The notes beneath the pieces are model-generated. The model did not search any database, had not been told where the DNA came from, and saw nothing but the letters and a program-made list of their open reading frames with translations. From Plantago major (lineage: Eukaryota; Streptophyta; Magnoliopsida; Lamiales; Plantaginaceae): 64,000 nt of DNA. The stretch is taken from NCBI GenBank assembly GCA_026545765.1, contig CM048843.1, forward strand, positions 22,689,646 through 22,753,645, given 5' to 3'. Below, piece after piece: positions 58,227-64,000 of this stretch (position 1 is the first letter of the stretch; each line of letters opens with the position of its first letter). Made by a program: the position numbers and the translations under genes.

Positions 58227-58302
<76 letters not shown>
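58160..58302. repeat. Duplicated TA microsatellite in PDS5-like intron 2
   Basis: Two (TA)n runs (58160-58214 and 58230-58278), each preceded by TATAGGGAAGA and GTTG. The second continues into (TATG)n to 58302. Confidence 0.9.
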
Positions 58303-58304
<2 letters not shown>

Positions 58305-59326
58305 CATGCATGTATTACAAAATACATGGAAAGACAAAAGACCAAAACAAACAATGAAGGAAACGGTCGATCGGCGATAAGTGAAACTACACTAGTAATA
58401 TGGTATGATAAAAATATACATTGTATCGGATTGTTAGTTTATAATAACATATATATCGTTAATAATGTACGAAGTACATAAAGCTATTACCTTTCGTAAT
58501 GTGTTTTTCTCTCTATGTCCAGGCTTTCTTTATCCTAGCAAATGCTGCATATGAGCACTTGCCTCGCATGACTGGTCGAGCTTACTTGAAAGCCCTATTA
58601 ATTCTTCAAAGAGTTTCAGACACCCAGTGTTGTGTGCTTATGTTGGACGAAAATTTCTACAGCCTAACTTTTGAGATGTTTCACTTGTTTCCAAATGGTA
58701 TAAGTTAATTACTCTTGTTCGCCTTTTGCATTTATGATAAAAATTTCTCTCATTTTAAGTATAAGTATGGAAGTTGGGTGTTTTACAAATGAAAGTGCTC
58801 TAACAAGACATAAAGATAGGGTGTCAGTTAGAGTAAGTACACAGTTGAATTGGTTTTTCATTTAGAAATGGTAATTTGAATGTGCCTCTATTTGTTATTT
58901 ATACATCTTTCATTTTGCTACTTCCTTGAAGAAGCAATATAAGTTTTTAGTTTAAAATTATATGAGGTTGCTCACTAAGATACAAAAAAAATAGTTTGTC
59001 TACGTACTACAAACCATAGCTTATAAAAGACTAAAAAAACTCAAAAGATCATTTAACCCAAAATTGACAATATGAGAAGTTGAACTTGCAGTGCCATTTA
59101 ATATGTGAGACTGAAAATATAGGCTACATTTCTTGCATCACAAATTATGAAAAAATTAGGCTATTTTGACAATATATTTTTTAAGTGCATGCCATTATGT
59201 TTTTGTCATTCAGTTTTTTAGATTTTTAGTACAACTATCAACCATTTATCAAAATTGTTCCCTATCAACATCAGGACTGGACATCCGAAGGCTGCATTCA
59301 CAAGCATGGAGAATATCATGACCTTA

Positions 59327-59810
59327 GACTACCCGCATTGGGTGACGGCTCGGTGACGCGTCACCGGCATGTGACGAGATCCGTGACGAGATTTTGCTGC
59401 ATTGGGTGACGCGTCACGGAGCCGTCACGGAATTTCGAATTTTTTTTATTTTTTTTTACATATTTAACATATTGTAAGAGTGTTTAGAAGTTGAAATTAG
59501 TAAAATTGCATTTTTTAAACTCGTTTTATAATTTAAGTTTATTTAAGAGAGAAAGAGGAGTTGGAGATGGGATGATCCAAATATAGTCAAGACTGATCTC
59601 ATTTTATAGATCTCGAAAAAATAAAGCCGTTGGTGATTTTTATTTATTTTTTGCATTTTTATTTTGAAAGTTATAACCGTTTGAAATTTAAACGGAAAAA
59701 AAAATTGAAGAGGACATTGGCTGCTGCCATCACAAACTCTCCCGTCACATAGTGACGAAGGCCTGACGCCAGCATGCGTCGGCCCGATCTGACGAGTGCA
59801 ATGACTCGTC
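59327..59810. mobile_element. PIF/Harbinger-like MITE inside a PDS5-like exon
   Basis: 484 bp flanked by TTA (59324-59326, 59811-59813). The ends GACTACCCGCATTGGGTGAC and, on the other strand, GACGAGTCATTGCACTCGTC are loosely inverted and match the ...GCA(T/A)TG... style of Harbinger MITEs. Its interior is rich in GTGACG/CGTCAC. Removing it with one TTA rejoins the exon in frame between MENIMTL and MIRQSWDDDE. Confidence 0.8.
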
Positions 59811-60167
59811 TTAATGATTAGACAAAGTTGGGATGACGATGAATTATCAGTTGAGCTTGTTAAGATCCTTCTTACTTATCTTAAGAAGGAAAAATATGTA
59901 CGTGATTTATCTAATTTCAAGGAAATTCAAAATTTTATAGTCACCTTATCTTTGACCATAACTGAAGGCTATTCATTTGCTTCAGGATGATACCCAACCT
60001 GCATTTAATATGGCAAAAAAGGTATATCAAAATTGTAGAGATTGCCTAAAATATTATCTTCCAGAAGCTGTCAAGCGTTTGGGATATCCCGTTAAGCAAT
60101 TCGACGAAATAATTTCATCACATTGGCATGTCATGATGAATCACCCGAAAAATGTGGTATGTTTAAG

Positions 60168-60472
60168 CAGGCCCGGCCCGGCCCTGAGCATGCACGGGCA
60201 GCCCGTCCGCTCAGGGCCCCCTATTTTGAAGGGTCCCCATTTTAAATTTGAGATTATGTATATATCCATTTTCATACAATAATTAAGCATTAAAATCTAT
60301 GTCTCCAAGTGGTTAAGTCTAAATCTACTCTACAAAAGGTTTTGGGTTCAATTCATAAAGGTTTAAATATTTTTATTTTATTTATTTTGAATATTTTTTC
60401 TTTCATTATATTATTTTTAGGGCCCCAATTAAAATTTCGCACAGGGCCCCCTAAATTTCCAGGCCGGCCCTG
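60168..60472. mobile_element. hAT-type MITE at a PDS5-like splice donor
   Basis: 305 bp with a perfect 8-bp target duplication TGTTTAAG (60160-60167, 60473-60480). TIRs are based on CAGGCCCGGCC / GGCCGGCCCTG. Insertion is 3 bp after the donor GT of exon 59986-60156. It contains a tRNA-like module at 60301-60354. Confidence 0.92.
60301..60354 (+). other. tRNA-like module inside the hAT MITE
   Basis: GTCTCCAAGTGGTTAAGTC (A-box-like) and, about 30 bp later, GGGTTCAATTC (B-box-like). It has the same opening as the modules in the LTRs at 16711-21760. Confidence 0.5.
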
Positions 60473-60997
60473 TGTTTAAGATATATACATGATATATTAT
60501 GTTTCCTTCTTACTTTCTACATTATGTAACTACATATATAATTCAGAGTTTTTATAGTCTTGTTAAAAAAGTGTAAATGTTGTTGGAAATCATCAATGTC
60601 AATAGTTTTGTTTATGAATCCTGACAATTTCAATTTAGAATAATTTTTATATGAACAGTTATCTAATTCAAAATGATATTTACTTAACAATTGTTTTCCA
60701 GTATTATACAAATATTGGAGGAGATGCCTTAGCTTTACAGAAAGCTAATCAGGAAACATACGATACACCTTCCGGGCAAGTTGTATCCGGACCAAAATCT
60801 GAATTGAAATATCAAATAAAATACACCAGACCCCATAAAGTGGTATGTATTTCATTTATCATTCTATAGAATAGACACAAATTGGTATAATCATGATCGA
60901 CTCATTCTTGTTCACTTTCATGAATTTGAGCTTTCAATGAAATATATATTGGGTGTTGTTCATTTCATCCTTAATCTGATTGTTCAACTATCATATA

Positions 60998-61241
60998 CTC
61001 CCTTCGTTCCAAATAAATCTTTCCTTTTTGACTTTGACCGGTCAACTGTCTTCGACTTTGATCGATTACTCTTAAACTATAATAGTAAATAATTTAATAA
61101 AAATCATATATTGAAAATTTAATTAAATTTTCATTATATGATTTTATTAAATTATTTACTATTATCGTTAAAGAATCATGATCAATCGAAAACAATAATA
61201 GTAGAATAAGTAAGCGAAATATTTCTTTGGAATGGAGGGAG
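60998..61241. mobile_element. Stowaway MITE in a PDS5-like intron
   Basis: 244 bp with TA target duplication (60996-60997, 61242-61243) and TIRs CTCCCTTCGTTCCAAA / CTCCCTCCATTCCAAA. The interior can fold back on itself. Confidence 0.92.
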
Positions 61242-62029
61242 TACATACCAATTGATTCCATGAATACATGGTCATGCTAATTATTTCTTGTCTTCATATG
61301 GATTCAGAGATGTCTGGTAAGAAAGAAAGAAACAAAAATTGATATTGCATCTGACAATATTGACATTAGAAGTGCCCGTGTAGATGAGGATATGACAGGG
61401 ACATCCTTATCAAGGTAATGATCAAATACCAGCTGCTGTAATATTTTTCCATGTACTTCTTTTTTATGTTAATGATTTGTTAATACATTTTTATTTATGT
61501 AGTCACTAGCTTCTGAATCAAGGCAAAAATCAAAGCTTCAGCATGGGAAACACGTTAACATACAACAAAATAGTGAAAGTATCACTAATGGTGACAAGGG
61601 TTGAATTTTAAGTATATACCTACATTACTCCATAACCACACATTTTAGTAATATTGATGAACATTGTTGTGATAGATAATGCGCGTTTGACTTTTTTGAG
61701 TTCATCAATCATTTTGATCTAATTAAGTATAGAAAGTTAATTATTTACACTTTCAACTTGTATTTTCAAATACGTGGTTAATATGTTGTTGCCATTGCTA
61801 ACAACTAATCTTATATGTGTGACAAAACATTATCATATGTATAAACTGGAGAATGTAATAGAAAAAGAGAACAACATAAGGACTGATGGAATTGTTTGTC
61901 AGTCTTTAAGATAAATTCCCCGCTTTAGGTTCTTACGGTTATAGTTAGCAAAATATCTCTTAAGATAAAACATCAAATAAACCTATATGCTAACACTTGC
62001 AATCACATATTTAAGTAGACTACTGCAAT

Positions 62030-63626
62030 ATGGAGAGATATGCATCTAAGAGAAAAGGAGAAGAAGAAGAAGAAGAAAAACAGGGGATAGAGAGAGAAAA
62101 AACAGGGGACATGCCGCACAAGAAAGGTGCTCCGCTGCAGCCTGTTTCAGCGGCCAAACGGCCGGTTGGGCGGCCTCGCAAAACTAAGGCGCCCACGACC
62201 TCACCTGCGACCTCTTCCCTGAATGATAAAAACCAAGATATCACAGCGAGATCAGAGGATTTGGTGAACCCTAGCTTTCCGGAAACTTCACTGCTGACGC
62301 CATCCGATCGACAGCCTCTGCCGGATCCGTCTGCGAAATCAGCACTTGCTACACCAACCTTTGATTCTGGATTAAATAAGGACCCTAGCTTGGATGATGA
62401 TTGTCTGGATTTACCTGAGAAACAATATATAACAGGGGATGTGAATCTGATTGGGGAAAACAATTTGCAGCCACAATCTCGAGACTCTAGGTCTTCCCCG
62501 ACTCCGTGGGTAGACATTATCAGGGGTAATCATGTCCCGGACCGTGGCATGACCATCCCTTATACCGCCCCTCCTGTGGTTGAGGGTGAAATCATTGTAG
62601 CGATTGAAGATGAGGATATTGAATCAGAGCTTGAATTCTGGAAGAATTCGCTTATCATGTATGTGATAGACAACTCCCTATCCATGACGGCAGTAAAGAA
62701 TTTTATGAGTAAGATATGGAATTTTGTTGTTCTTCCTGAACTATACTACAACAAGGAAGGCTACTTTATCGTTCGATTCAGGTCGGAGGAAGATCGGGAT
62801 GCGGTTAAGGAAGGTGGTCCGTACTATATATATGGACGACATATGGTTCTGCGGCCTTGGTCAAGAACTTTTGAACTTAAGGAGGACATGACTCGTCTTT
62901 CACAGATTTGGGTTAAGTTCCCACAACTCCCTTTATACCTATGGGGAGCAAAGAGTTTAAGCAATATTTCTAGCGTCATTGGCGAGCCTTTGTTCACTGA
63001 TGAATGCACGACTAAGAAGTTGAGGGTGTCCTATGCTAGGATTTTAATTGAGATTGACATCACACAGGAACTCCGTAAGTCTGTCAGGGTAAAAGATCGA
63101 CAGGGAAATGTGATAAAATCAACCTGTAGAGTATGAATGGCATCCTTTATTCTGCCAGAAGTGTCAACGATCAGGGCATGTATGTGTCGAGGACAAGGAT
63201 CTGGCGAGGGGTAATGAAACAAGGCCGAAGGGTGCTAACCCAAGAGATGGGAGACAACAGGCTGCTGGGCAGCGTAGGGCATGGATTGCCACGAGTAGAC
63301 AACTTCCTTGGGGTAACCCCGTTGCGAAAGAAAAACCGGATGCTACTGCTGGGAATTCGGAGGGTGTAGTGCAGCCAGCACTTGGACCTGAGAAGATCGT
63401 AGAACCTTGCCCCATCTTGGTCAACTCTGATAAGTCACCTCTGACAGATGATGGGGATGGGTGGTCTCCAGTTCGGCAGAGACGACGGTCCCCGGGCCGT
63501 ATAGAGCAACATGGGAATGGTAGAGAACCTCGTGCTTCTGAAGATATAGTAACTACTCGGAATGGCTTCGCGTCGCTTGAGCTTGGAGTTGGCTCTGGTG
63601 AGGACTCGGGCCAATATAAATGTTAG
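62030..63626 (+). pseudogene. LINE ORF1 with DUF4283 and zinc knuckle
   Basis: Start at 62030 (MERYASKRKGEEEEEEKQ). The N-terminus is basic with an AT-hook-like RPVGRPRKTK. A DUF4283-type domain lies at about residues 200-350 (FWKNSLIMYVIDNSLSMTAV, GYFIVRFRSEEDRDAV, WVKFPQLPLYLW). The first frame stops at 63136; a shift near 63120 leads to the CCHC knuckle CQKCQRSGHVC and a hydrophilic tail ending at 63626. The family coats LINE RNA. It is a different ORF1 type from the RRM-bearing LINE at 13159. 61561-62029 before it shows no gene. Confidence 0.82.
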
Positions 63627-64000
63627 CATGGAATGTCAGGGGGCTAAACAAGGTCACAAAACATAAGGAGATTGGCTCTCGTCTCCTGGATTGGAATATT
63701 AGTATTGCTGGCCTACTTGAAACACGAGTAAAATAGGAAAACAAGGATAGGATACGGAAAAGGTTGGGGCGACGATGGAATTTCTGGGATAACTACTCAT
63801 CCCATGTACTTGGGCGGATTTGGGTGGCTTGGGACCCATCTCGGGTTCAGGTTCAGTTTATATGTTGCTCGGATCAGTTTGTTCATTGTCGATGGTTTGA
63901 TTCAGATGGAATTGATAAGGGGCTTTTAACGTTTGTCTATGCCCATAACCACCTTAGCCAGAGGGGCCGTTTGTGGAAGGATTTGTCGGACTTAGCAGCC
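63620..64000 (+). pseudogene. LINE ORF2 start, endonuclease domain (runs off window)
   Basis: Start MLAWNVRGLNKVTKHKEIGS with the catalytic Asn, then ISIAGLLETRVK with the Glu. A TAG follows at 63734-63736, after which the frame resumes with LGRIWVAWDPSRVQVQF and VYAHNHLSQRGRLWKDL. ORF1 and ORF2 overlap in ATGTTAG (63620-63626). RT lies beyond the window. Confidence 0.85.

Larger units (their letters stand above)
56928..61560 (+). pseudogene. PDS5-like sister-chromatid cohesion gene, short and disrupted
   Basis: PDS5 proteins are HEAT-repeat regulators of cohesin in the nucleus. Proposed exons: 56928-57038 (MEPDGTTENWKQEFL), 57717-57920 (YVASCLSEVIRITAPDAPFD, the PDS5 signature), 58523-58697 (RAYLKALLILQRVSD, CVLMLDENFY), about 59277-59880 (FTSMENIMTL and DELSVELVKILLTYLKKEKY, split by a MITE), 59986-60156 (NCRDCLKYYLPEAVKRLGYP), 60702-60842 and 61308-61414. 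Exons 1-3 join in phase with GT/AG borders. Exon 3 to 4 and the last splice do not keep the frame, and the chain ends after about 300 residues, whereas PDS5 is usually far longer. I infer a truncated paralogue that is now a pseudogene. Microsatellites lie in its introns (GTT at 57196-57233). Confidence 0.78.

Overview
The window is nuclear DNA of a flowering plant, probably a eudicot. It is AT-rich, has intron-split coding sequence with GT/AG borders, and is dominated by LTR retrotransposons, L1-type LINEs, a Helitron and MITEs. I cannot name the species. The only host gene I recognise is a broken relative of the cohesion factor PDS5 near the right end. Nearly everything else is transposon or repeat.

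Layout. Block A (1-10208) and block A' (38849-50760) are two copies of one segmental duplication. Each holds an AT-rich leader, the left end of a long-TIR DNA element, a small 68-codon ORF, a gypsy-like LTR with gag remnants, a large 24-bp minisatellite, a copia-type LTR, a degenerate AT-rich repeat, GA microsatellites, an unidentified gene fragment, an A-tailed retroposon end and a gypsy-type LTR. A' is longer mainly because its minisatellite carries an extra copy of a roughly 1.46-kb block. Block B (about 11290-12760) matches 26935-39815, but there the sequence is split by a Helitron (27296-30893), a nearly complete copia element (30932-36707) and a gypsy solo LTR (36776-38145). B is therefore a natural empty site for the copia element and the solo LTR, and nearly one for the Helitron.

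Between the blocks is a three-level nest. A long-TIR DNA element (about 12582-25104) contains a full-length minus-strand LINE (13159-24801, 19-bp target duplication). The LINE contains a non-coding LTR retrotransposon (16711-21760, LTRs of about 2.17 kb around a 0.7-kb interior). Right of A' come a solo LTR ending at 52221, another long LTR with internal tandem repeats (52283-55626), the PDS5-like gene (56928 to about 61560) broken by MITEs, and a plus-strand LINE running off the window end.

The most unusual signals are four. First, the 24-bp minisatellite inside a retroelement is open in frame on both strands. Second, modules resembling tRNA genes (A-box and B-box like) occur three times in each LTR of the non-coding element and once in an unrelated MITE. 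Third, a dense palindrome cluster lies in the copia U3. Fourth, a Harbinger-like MITE sits inside a PDS5 exon. No feature suggests a bacterial system, CRISPR array or rRNA/tRNA gene.
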